A stretch of DNA of 64,000 bases, taken from positions 434,001-498,000 of the forward strand of contig SAJS01000001.1 of the NCBI GenBank assembly GCA_004017535.1, in the 5' to 3' direction. Of this stretch, positions 55,997 through 64,000 are shown piece after piece. This DNA comes from Mesorhizobium sp. GTDB lineage: Bacteria > Pseudomonadota > Alphaproteobacteria > Rhizobiales > Rhizobiaceae. Made by a program: the position numbers and the translations under genes. The notes beneath the pieces were generated by a model. It saw nothing but the letters and a program-made list of their open reading frames with translations. It was not told the origin of the DNA and ran no database searches. Numbering within the stretch: the stretch's first letter is position 1; the number at the start of each line of letters is the position of its first letter.

Positions 55997-58090
55997 TCAT
56001 CGGCTGGTTCCGTACAGTCCCAGGCCGTGGCGAACAGCGTCGCGGATTGCCTGAGGTCCGAAACGGGACCAAGCGGTATCGTGAGCCCGGGCGCGCAGTC
56101 TCGCCATGCGGGCGGGGTCGGAACAGAGTGCGACCGCCAGGTCGGCCAATCCTTCGTCGGTGTCGGACAGAAGCAGGTCTTGGCCGCCGGTGAGGTCGAG
56201 CCCCTCCGCCGCCAATGGCGTCGCGATCACCGGCACGCCCGAGGCCATCGCTTCCAGGATCTTGATGCGCGTGCCGCCCCCGATCCTGAGCGGGACGATG
56301 CAGAGATGCGCTGCCGACAGCAGGGGACCCACATCGTCAGGGTTTTCGATCAGGACCACGCCGTCGAGTTTGGCCAGGATGCGGACGGCCGGATCGGGCG
56401 AACGACCGGCTAGGATAAGCCGCGCGGCTGGCAAGGCCCGCCGGATCCGCGGCAGGATGATACCGGCCAGGCGTTCCGCGGCATCGATGTTGGGGTGGTA
56501 GCCGAGGTGGCCTGCAAAAAGGATCACGGGAAATCCGTCGGACGTGCCGGGCGATACAGGCAGCTCGGACGTCCCTTTGGCCCGCGGTATCCCGTTCGGC
56601 ACGATGTCGATCGGTGTTGCGTGCTCGACGATTGCCTTGAGCCGCTCGCGGTCCAGCTTCGAGCAGACCCAGATGCGGTCGACGATCGCAGCCGCCCTCC
56701 GCTCCAGCTGCCTTATCTCGGGCGACACGGCCGATGGCGCATTACCGGGGGTCTGGGCGGCGAGATCGGACTCGACATTGTGCATGTCGAGAATGAGCTG
56801 CCTGGTCAGCGGCCGCAGAGGCTGCAGCAGCTTGAACAGCGGAATGCTTTCGACGACGATCGTGTCCGGACGGAACTCGCGCGCCAAGGCCTTGAGGCGG
56901 GCGAGCGCCGGACGCGGAATCCGGTTCTCGCCCTTGACCCGCCGCCAGCCGAGCGAATGCGATCGTTTGTCGGCTTCCGTGGTCAGTGAGACTACGCGGA
57001 TGTCGCGGCCGCGTGGTCGCGTCGAGCCGGCAGGCCTGATCGAGGCAAGGCGGACCGGACCGACTTCGGCGGCCGCGACGGCATTGCCGAAGGTCCTTAG
57101 GTCGGCGCCAGAGGTGGGCGGGTAGGCCGGGTCGAAGCTGACGATCAGCGTGCGCCGTGGCGCAGCCAAGCTGGCGGCCGGCCTGATCCCGGCCAGCCGC
57201 CCGATCCAGATCCTGGTCAGGTATTGGGCCGCTTTCCAGCTTTGGCCGAGCTCCTTGTGCGCCAGGACCGCGCGCATCATGCCGGCGGCGTCCGTGAACA
57301 ACCGGTGCTTGATGAGCTGGCGCGCAATGCGTTGCGCTATCCAGGCCTTTCGCCATTGCAGCGCGTCCCGCTCGACTCCGGCGGCTTCGAGGCTGTCGAG
57401 CTCGCGTGCAATGGCGAGGAACGTCTTGCGTGGCGCGGTGATGAAGCGGCGCGCCATTCGCTCTTCATTGTGGTGATAGAGGAGCACCGGCGTCTCGATC
57501 GCGACGACTTCGGCGCGCGCCAGCAGCGCCGCCCAGTAGCAGGTGTCCTCGTCGAGGCCGATCGTTTCGGGAAAGCGAATGCCGGCTGTCGCCCAATTGG
57601 CCATCAGCGCGCTTCCCATCGCGATCGGCCACAACTCGTTGCGCAGATATCGGCGCGTGTTCTGCCGCCTGTCGGGGCCATAGCCATGTGGCGTCTTGAG
57701 CTTGTCCGACCGGCCCTTCGCGCGCCGTATGCTGGCCCCGACGGCAAGGCCGGCGCGAGGCTGGCCTGCGAGCGCCGAACCCAGCTGCGACAGGCTGCCG
57801 GGCATCACCTCGTCATCGGCGTCAAGAAAGAAGATGGAAGTGCCGCTTGCCCGCTCGATGCCGACATTGCGCGCGGCGCCCGCGCTGCCCTGCCGAACGC
57901 TCACCACATCCAGCGGCAAGCCAAGGCGGCGCGCGCTTTCCATCGCCACCTCGGCCGTGCGGTCATCCGAGCCGTCGTCTATTACCAGGATCTCGCGGAT
58001 AACCGGCCTGTCGGCGGCCAGGCTGCCGAGCGCCGCGTCCAGCGTCGCGGCCGCATTCCTTGCCGGGATGACGACGGTTATGGCGGCCAT
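55997..58090 (-). CDS. Two-domain glycosyltransferase: GT2 plus GT4
   Basis: The protein has 697 residues. The N-terminal GT2 domain has ITVVIPARNAAATLDAAL, LVIDDGSDDRTAEVA, GSAGAARNVGIERASG and the metal-site FFLDADDEVMPG. From about residue 310 comes a GT4-like B-type domain: VSFDPAYPPTSGADLRTFGN, LDMHNVESDLAAQ, VPNGIPRAKG, ILFAGHLGYHPNIDAAERLA and the donor-binding RIGGGTRIKILEAMASGVPV. It probably adds two residues to a surface glycan. It is in the middle of the operon between the primase-like and GT32-GT62 genes. Confidence 0.92.
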   Translation of the reverse strand: MAAITVVIPARNAAATLDAALGSLAADRPVIREILVIDDGSDDRTAEVAMESARRLGLPLDVVSVRQGSAGAARNVGIERASGTSIFFLDADDEVMPGSLSQLGSALAGQPRAGLAVGASIRRAKGRSDKLKTPHGYGPDRRQNTRRYLRNELWPIAMGSALMANWATAGIRFPETIGLDEDTCYWAALLARAEVVAIETPVLLYHHNEERMARRFITAPRKTFLAIARELDSLEAAGVERDALQWRKAWIAQRIARQLIKHRLFTDAAGMMRAVLAHKELGQSWKAAQYLTRIWIGRLAGIRPAASLAAPRRTLIVSFDPAYPPTSGADLRTFGNAVAAAEVGPVRLASIRPAGSTRPRGRDIRVVSLTTEADKRSHSLGWRRVKGENRIPRPALARLKALAREFRPDTIVVESIPLFKLLQPLRPLTRQLILDMHNVESDLAAQTPGNAPSAVSPEIRQLERRAAAIVDRIWVCSKLDRERLKAIVEHATPIDIVPNGIPRAKGTSELPVSPGTSDGFPVILFAGHLGYHPNIDAAERLAGIILPRIRRALPAARLILAGRSPDPAVRILAKLDGVVLIENPDDVGPLLSAAHLCIVPLRIGGGTRIKILEAMASGVPVIATPLAAEGLDLTGGQDLLLSDTDEGLADLAVALCSDPARMARLRARAHDTAWSRFGPQAIRDAVRHGLGLYGTSR

Positions 58091-58102
58091 GCGCTCAATG
58101 GC

Positions 58103-58753
58103 TCATTGCCGTTCGAAGAAGCCGCGCTTGAGCAGGCGGTCGTAATAATGCTTGAGCAGCGACACCGGGCGCAGCGAGAGGCTGCCAAGGTCATCAACGA
58201 GTTGCGGCTCGACGTCGAACGGCGACTGGCTTTCGAGCCAGCCGTAGGAAGAGCCGTCCCTGAGCACCGAAGGAGAGCCCACCACATAGCCGCCGAGCGC
58301 CTTGACGTGGCCGACCCGTCGCAGGCCGAAATGCAGGCTGGAAGAGATCATTGGTTCGCGCGTCCTCAGATAGACATGAAACCCGCTCGGCGACTTTGCG
58401 ATCGGCGTGCTGTTGGCAATTGCCTTGTGATCGGCCTGCCAGGCACGGTAGCCGGCCGCGTCATCGAAATCGAGGATCATCAGGTTGGAAAATCCTCCCA
58501 ATATGCCGACATTGCCGGCAAAGCCGCCAAACCAGCGTGCAATGTCGCTACCGTCCGGCGGCTTCTGCGCCAAGTGGAAGGTGATGGAATTGAAAGCCAG
58601 TTCCTTCAGATCCTTGCGCAACGCCCGCAGATGCAGCGGATCATACCCCATCGCCGCCAGGTCGAGATGCTTGCCGCCGGCACGAAGCGGCAGGCATATA
58701 TAGCCGCGCCCCAGCAGCCTCAAAGCATAATCCGTCAGCACCCGAGGCTGCAT
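58103..58753 (-). CDS. Orphan primase-polymerase (Prim-Pol N-terminal) domain-like protein
   Basis: A 216-residue protein from ATG 58753; a GTG at 58780 is possible. It resembles the bifunctional primase/polymerase N-terminal domain of the archaeo-eukaryotic primase superfamily. It has LTDYALRLLGRGYICLPL at the start, motif I as LMILDFDD (Asp about 95 and 97), motif II as AKSPSGFHVYLRT (His about 126) and the KALGGYVVGSPSVL block. There is no helicase partner or phage gene nearby. Instead it is 12 bases upstream of a glycosyltransferase, in the same operon. Its role there is unknown. Confidence 0.8.
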   Translation of the reverse strand: MQPRVLTDYALRLLGRGYICLPLRAGGKHLDLAAMGYDPLHLRALRKDLKELAFNSITFHLAQKPPDGSDIARWFGGFAGNVGILGGFSNLMILDFDDAAGYRAWQADHKAIANSTPIAKSPSGFHVYLRTREPMISSSLHFGLRRVGHVKALGGYVVGSPSVLRDGSSYGWLESQSPFDVEPQLVDDLGSLSLRPVSLLKHYYDRLLKRGFFERQ

Positions 58754-58861
58754 GCGCCAGTTTAGCCCTATCGAACCCACGGCCGATCTTCGTTAGCCAA
58801 CGGCGCCGTCGTCAAGCCATTCGTTGGGATACCATCCCAGCCCGACGCGTTGTTGTGCAGG

Positions 58862-58984
58862 CTAGCTTTCCATCCGGTGCTGGAAGAATTGCAGGAACAG
58901 TTCGCGCTCGGTGGTGATGTCGAGCTTTTCATAGATGCGGCGGCGGTGGTTCTTCACCGTGCCGACGGTGATCCAGATCACCGG
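58862..58984 (-). pseudogene. C-terminal fragment of a LuxR-family regulator
   Basis: The last 38 or so codons read VIWITVGTVKNHRRRIYEKL followed by DITTERELFLQFFQH, the recognition helix and tail of a LuxR-type DNA-binding domain. The upstream part of the domain and the whole sensor region are missing. A palindromic element begins 25 bases away at 59009, and the exoQ gene follows. It is a truncated remnant. Confidence 0.8.
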
Positions 58985-59008
58985 CGGCGCTTTGTGGGAG
59001 CGTGCAAA

Positions 59009-59049
59009 GCAATTCTGAAAAAAGCGCAGCGGTTTCCGCGCGGATTTGC
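59009..59049. repeat. Degenerate palindromic element
   Basis: GCAATTCTG (59009-59017) and CGGATTTGC (59041-59049) form an imperfect stem. The inside reads AAAAGCG-CAG-CGGTTTCC, a decayed form of the AAAAGTG-N5-CGGTTTT core. It is closest to the first hairpin of the elements at 1612 and 3966 and lies at the broken edge of the LuxR fragment. Confidence 0.55.
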
Positions 59050-59064
59050 GCTTGGCTATTCTGA

Positions 59065-60348
59065 TCAGACCGGCGCCGGGATGCGGCCGTTGGCAGGCCT
59101 CTCGTCCTCGGCCGGAATGGCCACCCTGCGGCGCCGGAAAGCCGGCAACGGGGTCAGCCTGAACAGGCCGTAATAGACGATGAAGGACGCCATGAAGTAG
59201 GGGCCGAGCATCTCGACCTCGAAGAACGAGCGGATCAGCATCAGTCCGATCGCGCCGGCAAGCACCACCGAATCGGCGCTCCAGTCGCCGAACACCACTT
59301 TCGACACATGGCCATAGAAAGCGCGCAGGATGACCAGCGCCAGCAGGGTGACGCCGATGAAGCCGATTTCCACCAGCGTCTCGACATAGGTGTTGTGGAA
59401 GTGGAAGCCCGAGCGGGTCGAGATATAGAATTCCGCCCACAGCCGCTCCGGATCGGCAAAACCCTGCACCCAGTAGGCGGCGTAGCCATAGCCGAGCAGC
59501 GGATGCTGCTGCGCCGCCTCCCAGCCCTGCTCCCACAGATAGGTGCGGCCGGTCAGCGTCGAATCCTTGCCGAAGATGCCGAGCACGACATCCAGTAGGC
59601 CGAGATTGAGCGCTGCCACGACAGCCGTCACCAGCGCGCCGGCGCCGACAACGAACAGCACGCGGCGATAACGCAGCGACAGCACCTTGCTCATGGTGAG
59701 CAGCGACACGACGCCGATCACGGCCGGCAGCGAGGCCACGGACGTCGCCGAATGAGCGATTGCCAGCATGTAGACCGACAACAGCATGATCGGCGCGGTC
59801 CAGGCGAAGCCCAGCCAATTGCGCCGATAGAAGACCAGGAACGCAAGGCAAAAGAAGATGCCGAGCGATGCGAAGAAGCCGACCTGGTTCTTGGAACCGA
59901 AGGCGCCGACGAAATTGACCGTGCCGTCCATGATGTCGAGCGCATAAGCGCCGACTTTCATTGAATAGAGCAGAACGACGAAGATACCGATCAGCGAGCC
60001 CACCACCAGCGTGCGCACGCTGATGGTGCGCGCCGCGACATAGGCGCAGACGATATGCGAGGAATATTGCACCGCCGCGCGCGCGCTGATGCCCGCCGCC
60101 TGGGACCAGAACACCGACAGGCAGACATAGAGTGCAAGCGTGATCGGCAGCCACGCCGTGGAAAGCCTCCAGGTGAAGCGCCGGTAATCGACGAACAGCA
60201 GCGGCAGCCAGACAGCATAATAGGCGAGGATCAGGATCTGGCCGAAATTGGGCGAATAGGCGAAGGCGATCACGGAAACCGCGACCGCGAAGGCGCCGTA
60301 GGTCTCGTTGCGATCGGGATCGATCAGAATGGATTTCGGGATCTTCAT
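59065..60348 (-). CDS. exoQ: O-antigen ligase/polymerase family protein (ExoQ-like)
   Basis: A 427-residue membrane protein with about ten hydrophobic spans. The Wzy/WaaL-type periplasmic region shows FGKDSTLTGRTYLWEQGWEA, HPLLGYGYAAYWVQG and SGFHFHNTYVETLVEIGFIG, with His residues typical of the ligase/polymerase family. ExoQ polymerises succinoglycan repeat units into high-molecular-weight polymer. The order exoY, exoF, then this gene is the same as the Sinorhizobium exoYFQ operon, apart from an acyltransferase inserted between exoF and exoQ. Confidence 0.85.
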   Translation of the reverse strand: MKIPKSILIDPDRNETYGAFAVAVSVIAFAYSPNFGQILILAYYAVWLPLLFVDYRRFTWRLSTAWLPITLALYVCLSVFWSQAAGISARAAVQYSSHIVCAYVAARTISVRTLVVGSLIGIFVVLLYSMKVGAYALDIMDGTVNFVGAFGSKNQVGFFASLGIFFCLAFLVFYRRNWLGFAWTAPIMLLSVYMLAIAHSATSVASLPAVIGVVSLLTMSKVLSLRYRRVLFVVGAGALVTAVVAALNLGLLDVVLGIFGKDSTLTGRTYLWEQGWEAAQQHPLLGYGYAAYWVQGFADPERLWAEFYISTRSGFHFHNTYVETLVEIGFIGVTLLALVILRAFYGHVSKVVFGDWSADSVVLAGAIGLMLIRSFFEVEMLGPYFMASFIVYYGLFRLTPLPAFRRRRVAIPAEDERPANGRIPAPV

Positions 60349-60388
60349 GCCGGATTTTGTCCGTTAGGCCCTTCTTGAGTGAGCGGCG

Positions 60389-61480
60389 CTAAGCCACGGC
60401 TCGCGCGCGCTGCATCTGCCGCTGCAGGAAGCGCCGTACCGGCTCGTCGTAAGCGCGCGTGGCGATATCCGCGATCACGACGACCGAGACCGCCATGACG
60501 ATACCGAACCAGGGATGGTGCGCGAAAGGATCGATCGAGAAAGCCTTGCCGGCTCCGGCGATGATCATGAGCATCGGCGTGTGGATGATATAGATCGGGT
60601 AGGAGATCCGCCCGAGCCAGCCATAGAAGCCTGACAGAAGCGGCGCGGTCGGCGCCACCGCGCCGGTCGCCACCATGATCGGAAAGACGATGGCGATTGC
60701 GGCAAGGTCGTAGACAACGCGTGCGCCGCCGGCCGGTGCGAAGGCGAAAACGGCAAGGGTGAGCAGGATCGCGCCTTCGACCCACAAGCCGCGCCGTAGG
60801 AAGCCGAGACTGCCCTGCCAGTTCGTCATCGAGCGGCAGAGCAGCACGCCGAGGAAGAACGAGAAGGTGACGCGCGGCAGCCCGCTGACGATGGTCTTGC
60901 CTGTCATGCCGAAATCCAGCGTGCCGGCGAAAACCGAGGCCGCGACGAGCAGGACCAGGCTGACGAAGACGATCCCAGTCAGCACGCGCCGCGACAAAAC
61001 GACGAACACCGCGACATAGGCGATGTTGACGATCAGCTCGAAGAACAGCGACCACGACGCCGGGTTGAGCGGGAAGATCGTGTGATAGGCGTCGCTGACC
61101 AGCGGGATGAAGAACATGCCTGTCGTCAGCTGCAGGCCGATCTCGGACAACGGCATGTACTCGGCTGGCATCAGCCTGTTCTTGACCAGCAGATAGAAGA
61201 AGCCGAGCAGCGTGCCGGCGAGATAAAGCGGATAAAGCCGGATCAGGCGGATCGCCACGAACGAGCCGAAGCCCATGCCGTTCTCGATCTTGCGGTCATA
61301 GGCATGCGCGATGACGAAGCCGCTCAGCAGAAAGAAAAGGTCGACCGCGAGATAGCTCGACGGCAGCACCTTGCCGTCGGCCAGGAACGGCGAGAAGTGA
61401 TAGAGCATGACGCTGATCGCCGCCACGCCGCGGATGGCGTCGAGGTTCAGATACACGTGACGCGGAGCTGCGGGCTGCAT
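60389..61480 (-). CDS. Acyltransferase family 3 membrane protein (ExoZ/OafA-like)
   Basis: The 363-residue protein has the family entry YLNLDAIRGVAAISVMLYHF (catalytic His at the end), the AVDLFFLLSGFVIAHAYDRK block, FVAIRLIRLYPLYLAGTLLG and about ten membrane spans. Such proteins O-acetylate or otherwise acylate surface polysaccharides. It lies between exoF and exoQ in the same orientation, 41 bases before exoQ, and is likely to decorate the exopolysaccharide. Confidence 0.92.
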   Translation of the reverse strand: MQPAAPRHVYLNLDAIRGVAAISVMLYHFSPFLADGKVLPSSYLAVDLFFLLSGFVIAHAYDRKIENGMGFGSFVAIRLIRLYPLYLAGTLLGFFYLLVKNRLMPAEYMPLSEIGLQLTTGMFFIPLVSDAYHTIFPLNPASWSLFFELIVNIAYVAVFVVLSRRVLTGIVFVSLVLLVAASVFAGTLDFGMTGKTIVSGLPRVTFSFFLGVLLCRSMTNWQGSLGFLRRGLWVEGAILLTLAVFAFAPAGGARVVYDLAAIAIVFPIMVATGAVAPTAPLLSGFYGWLGRISYPIYIIHTPMLMIIAGAGKAFSIDPFAHHPWFGIVMAVSVVVIADIATRAYDEPVRRFLQRQMQRARAVA

Positions 61481-61599
61481 GTTATGCCTTCAAGCGGTCC
61501 AAACCGATCGCCCGCTCGCGTTGTGCGCGAACGAGCCTGACGTGTTCCTCCCGCCTCCGTTCCTCGGTTCGCTGCGGGGCAAGCTCGGGCCGGCGCGCG

Positions 61600-62922
61600 C
61601 TACTGGCTGGCTGTCGGCGCGAGCTTCACCTTGATCACGTCGCCCGGCAGCACAGGCGTGTCTTCCTTGGCTTCGATCTCGCTCGTCTTGCCGTCGGCAA
61701 CCCGCACCAGCGAATAGAGCAGGGGCGGTTCTTGGCTGCCGGTGAGGGCGGCAGTCGTTGCCGGGTCCGATGCCTGAGCGATCAAGCCCTTCTGCATGCC
61801 GACCCTCAAGGCTGCCTCGTTGAGGTTCGCCTCCGTTTGCTGCCGATCGGCAGTGAGGCTCGAACTCAGTGTGTTACGGGCATCGATGGCATCCTGCTCT
61901 GCCTTGCTGATCGACTGCTTGGCGGTGAGGATGGCCGTCTCATAGTCCAGGATCTTGCCCTGCAGGTCGGTGACCGTCTGCTGCGAGGAAAGCAATCGCG
62001 CATTGGCAATCAACCCTTTCTGCGCCAGCGGGCCGATGCTGTTTGCCTGCTGCTCCGCCAGGTCGACCTGCTTCTGCTGGTTGGCGATCTTCTTTTGCAG
62101 CGATTCGATTTCCGACTGCAGAACACCCTTCAACTGGTCGAGCGCATCGAGCTTCAGCTTCAGCGACTTCTGATCGGAAACCAGGATCGCCGTTTCGTCG
62201 GCGACGATGGTCGGCAATCTCGGATCGCCCTGGATTTCCTGAGGCACCTCGAAAGTCGTCTTCCCGGCCAGGTCGGCGTCGATGCGGGCTCGCTTGACCA
62301 TCAGCCGTAAGCGCTGGTCGTCATAGATGTCATAGCTGCCCTTGGCGGTGATTAGATCCTTTTCGATCTGCGGACCATAGTCGGCATTGCGCCTTATGCC
62401 GCCGGCGATGCTGATTGCCTTGAGCACCGTCAGATCGGGCACGAAGGGAAACTGGCCGGGGTTCTGGACTTCGCCTGAAATATAGAACGGCCGGAACTGC
62501 GCCATCTCGACCGAGGCTTCCGGCTTGTCGGGCAGCGCTAGCTTACGCTGCAGCGCGAGTCCGATCGCCGAAGCGATCTCCGCCGTCGTCTTGCCGGCGG
62601 CCTGCATGTCGCCGACGAACGGCACCGAGAGCGTTCCCGCCGGGCCAACCGAATATTCGCCATTGATGGCCGACCAGTCGCGGAACGTGCCGTCGACGGT
62701 CTGCCATTCGGCGACGCGGATGTTGAGCTTGTCCTGCGGGCCGAGCTGATAGTCGCCGGCGGCGGCGAATTGCGGCATGGCCAGTGACGCCGCAAGCAAG
62801 AAGCCCGCGACGCGGGCTGGTGTCCGAGATATGAGACTGCAGGCGAAAGACAGTCCGAAGAGGTCTTTTGTCAAATGAACGTTTCCGATCCGCTTTGGCC
62901 CCATCCGCCCGAATGAGATCAC
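61600..62922 (-). CDS. exoF: Polysaccharide export protein (ExoF-like)
   Basis: The protein has 440 residues with GTG 62922; ATG 62904 is an alternative. A late-starting leader (VAGFLLAASLAMPQFAAA, to about residue 55) precedes the export domain YQLGPQDKLNIRVAEWQ and the SLBB-like FYISGEVQNPGQFPFVPDLT. A long coiled coil follows (about residues 240-370; KLDALDQLKGVLQSEIESLQ). ExoF is the periplasmic/outer-membrane protein of the succinoglycan export apparatus. Sinorhizobium ExoF is slightly shorter. Confidence 0.88.
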   Translation of the reverse strand: MISFGRMGPKRIGNVHLTKDLFGLSFACSLISRTPARVAGFLLAASLAMPQFAAAGDYQLGPQDKLNIRVAEWQTVDGTFRDWSAINGEYSVGPAGTLSVPFVGDMQAAGKTTAEIASAIGLALQRKLALPDKPEASVEMAQFRPFYISGEVQNPGQFPFVPDLTVLKAISIAGGIRRNADYGPQIEKDLITAKGSYDIYDDQRLRLMVKRARIDADLAGKTTFEVPQEIQGDPRLPTIVADETAILVSDQKSLKLKLDALDQLKGVLQSEIESLQKKIANQQKQVDLAEQQANSIGPLAQKGLIANARLLSSQQTVTDLQGKILDYETAILTAKQSISKAEQDAIDARNTLSSSLTADRQQTEANLNEAALRVGMQKGLIAQASDPATTAALTGSQEPPLLYSLVRVADGKTSEIEAKEDTPVLPGDVIKVKLAPTASQ

Positions 62923-62977
62923 TGCCGGATGCCTGCCCCAGTTGCCGCGGGGCAGGCCTGTTGGTCGATAGTTCCGT

Positions 62978-63655
62978 TCAGTAGCTGCCGCGCGACATCC
63001 ACACGGCAGGAACTGTCTTGAAGATGATGCGAATGTCCTCGATCAATGACCAGTTCTCGACATAGTGGCGATCGAAGGCGACCCGCGTGTCATAGGATAC
63101 GTCGTTGCGGCCGCTCACCTGCCACAGCCCGGTGAGACCCGGACGTGACTTCAGGTAATAGACAGCGGCGCTGCCATAGATTTCCAGCTCGTCGCGCACG
63201 ACGGGGCGCGGGCCGACAAGGCTCATGTCACCCTGCAGGATGTTGAGGATCTGCGGCAGCTCGTCGAGGCTGAGCTTGCGAAGCACCGCGCCGACGCGGG
63301 TGACGCGCGGATCGTTCTTCAGCTTGCGCGTCGCGATCCATTCGGCGTTGGCCTCCGGATTGGCCGCCAGATAGGCGGCAAGCACACGCTCGCCGTCCGG
63401 CACCATGGTGCGGAATTTCAGGCAGGAGAAAATCCTGCCGCCACGGCCGATTCGCTTGTGGCCGTAGAAGATCGGACCGTTGTCCGAAAGCTTGACCAGC
63501 AAGGCGACCATCAGGAAAAGCGGGCTGAGCAGAATCAGCCCGGACAGGGAACCGACGATATCGAAACTGCGTTTGATTAGACCGCCGATGGGGGGTGGAA
63601 AATCAACGCCGACCTGCGCAAAACCCGCATTAGCCGACTTGGCGACATCCCTCAT
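62978..63655 (-). CDS. exoY: Undecaprenyl-phosphate sugar phosphotransferase (ExoY-like)
   Basis: The 225-residue protein matches the size of ExoY. It has a membrane span ([20 protein letters not shown]), then the catalytic domain with [46 protein letters not shown] and [20 protein letters not shown]. It transfers the first sugar phosphate (galactose in succinoglycan) to the lipid carrier, starting repeat-unit assembly. It is the promoter-proximal gene of the exoYF-acyltransferase-exoQ operon. Confidence 0.93.
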   Translation of the reverse strand: MRDVAKSANAGFAQVGVDFPPPIGGLIKRSFDIVGSLSGLILLSPLFLMVALLVKLSDNGPIFYGHKRIGRGGRIFSCLKFRTMVPDGERVLAAYLAANPEANAEWIATRKLKNDPRVTRVGAVLRKLSLDELPQILNILQGDMSLVGPRPVVRDELEIYGSAAVYYLKSRPGLTGLWQVSGRNDVSYDTRVAFDRHYVENWSLIEDIRIIFKTVPAVWMSRGSY

Positions 63656-64000
63656 GCAGAAGCTCCATACGTTGAACGGATGGTTTACGGCAAGATATCA
63701 AAAAAATGCTGCAGCGCAACACACAATTTCCCCTCACGCTGAAATGTTCACGTCATGAATTGATTAAATAATAAACCTCCCCTGCCCAAATTTTCACCTT
63801 TGTGGCGTGTTTATGACAAGGTGACAGAAAACCATGAAAATGTAGTCCGCCTTTCGGGCCTTTTTTGGACATTTCGTTCTTTGCTGCAGACGAAGCGCGG
63901 TTGCATGGCGCCAGAAGCACTCGCAACGGTAAGTTATTCAGGTAAAATACTATTCAAAGTCGCGGGTTTTACTGAAGCGAGAGGAGCGGCATTGAATAGC
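63656..64000. promoter_or_regulatory. AT-rich upstream region of exoY
   Basis: These 345 bases have no recognised gene and are far more AT-rich than the rest of the window, notably 63708-63780 (TTGATTAAATAATAAACC included). This fits a regulated exo promoter region with long leader. A GAGAGGAG site and TTG at 63992-63994 could mark the start of a rightward gene cut by the window edge (in Sinorhizobium exoX lies in this divergent position). Confidence 0.55.

Noticed and set aside
57224-58765. 513-residue plus-strand open frame
   Set aside because: Antisense to the GT2-GT4 and primase-like genes, which carry clear family motifs.
58985-60154. Long minus-strand frame continuing upstream of the LuxR fragment
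   Set aside because: Beyond about 58984 it only shadows exoQ in another frame, so it was not treated as one protein.
63846-63866. Possible rho-independent terminator with a T6 run
   Set aside because: The stem is only three base pairs (GCC/GGC), too weak to call.

Overview
The window looks like a stretch of chromosome from a GC-rich alphaproteobacterium of the Rhizobiales, most likely Mesorhizobium or a close relative. The grounds are the dense set of sugar ABC transporters, the exoY-exoF-exoQ type exopolysaccharide genes, the FYDLN-type acidic protein beside aroA, and rhizobial-style intergenic palindromes. The genus is an inference; no 16S or other marker is present.

Left end (1-5240): the start of aroA, a FYDLN-family acidic protein, tRNA-Ala(GGC), a basic DUF6496 protein, a PEBP-family protein, a lipoprotein and a beta-propeller lactonase. 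Several short palindromic repeats lie between them. Region 5439-12944 is one plus-strand operon: MaoC-like hydratase, CaiB/BaiF CoA-transferase, a solute-binding-like protein with no signal peptide, and a complete ribose-type ABC importer whose usually fused ATPase is split into two overlapping genes.

Region 12954-24161 is best read as an L-fucose (or related 6-deoxy/L-sugar) catabolic locus. It has an IclR regulator and a lactonase on the minus strand. Divergent from these run a CUT1 sugar importer (binding protein, two permeases, UgpC/MalK-type ATPase), an enolase-superfamily dehydratase, an L-rhamnose/L-fucose mutarotase, a Gfo/Idh/MocA oxidoreductase, a second MaoC protein, a 2-keto-3-deoxy-L-fuconate dehydrogenase-like SDR and L-fuconate dehydratase. 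After a DUF2161 gene and a remnant of a galactonate-dehydratase-like gene comes a GntR/FadR-controlled operon (25126-31466) pairing a Cys/Met-metabolism PLP enzyme with another CUT1 importer.

Region 31476-41529 is a DeoR-controlled divergent carbohydrate locus. The minus arm has a class II aldolase, an FGGY kinase and a HAD phosphatase. The plus arm has the DeoR regulator, a second FGGY kinase, a ribose-type importer with an intact fused ATPase, and a tagatose/psicose 3-epimerase-like protein. A frameshifted Fic gene follows. Region 42921-50632 holds a peptide/opine-type importer (fused DppD-DppF ATPase, Tat-exported binding protein, two permeases) with a flavin monooxygenase and a double-DUF427 protein. 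A keto-glutarate semialdehyde dehydrogenase plus DUF1349 pair lies at 51284-53319.

The right end (53399-63655) is a surface-polysaccharide region: a GT10 fucosyltransferase-like gene, a GT32-GT62 fusion, a GT2-GT4 fusion, and then exoQ, an acyltransferase, exoF and exoY. The two fusion glycosyltransferases share an operon with an orphan primase-polymerase-like protein, the least expected gene in the window. A second strong signal is a family of palindromes with a constant AAAAGTG-N5-CGGTTTT core and variable but self-complementary arms; two copies supply the stop codons of unrelated neighbouring genes. No CRISPR array, rRNA, insertion sequence or prophage was seen.
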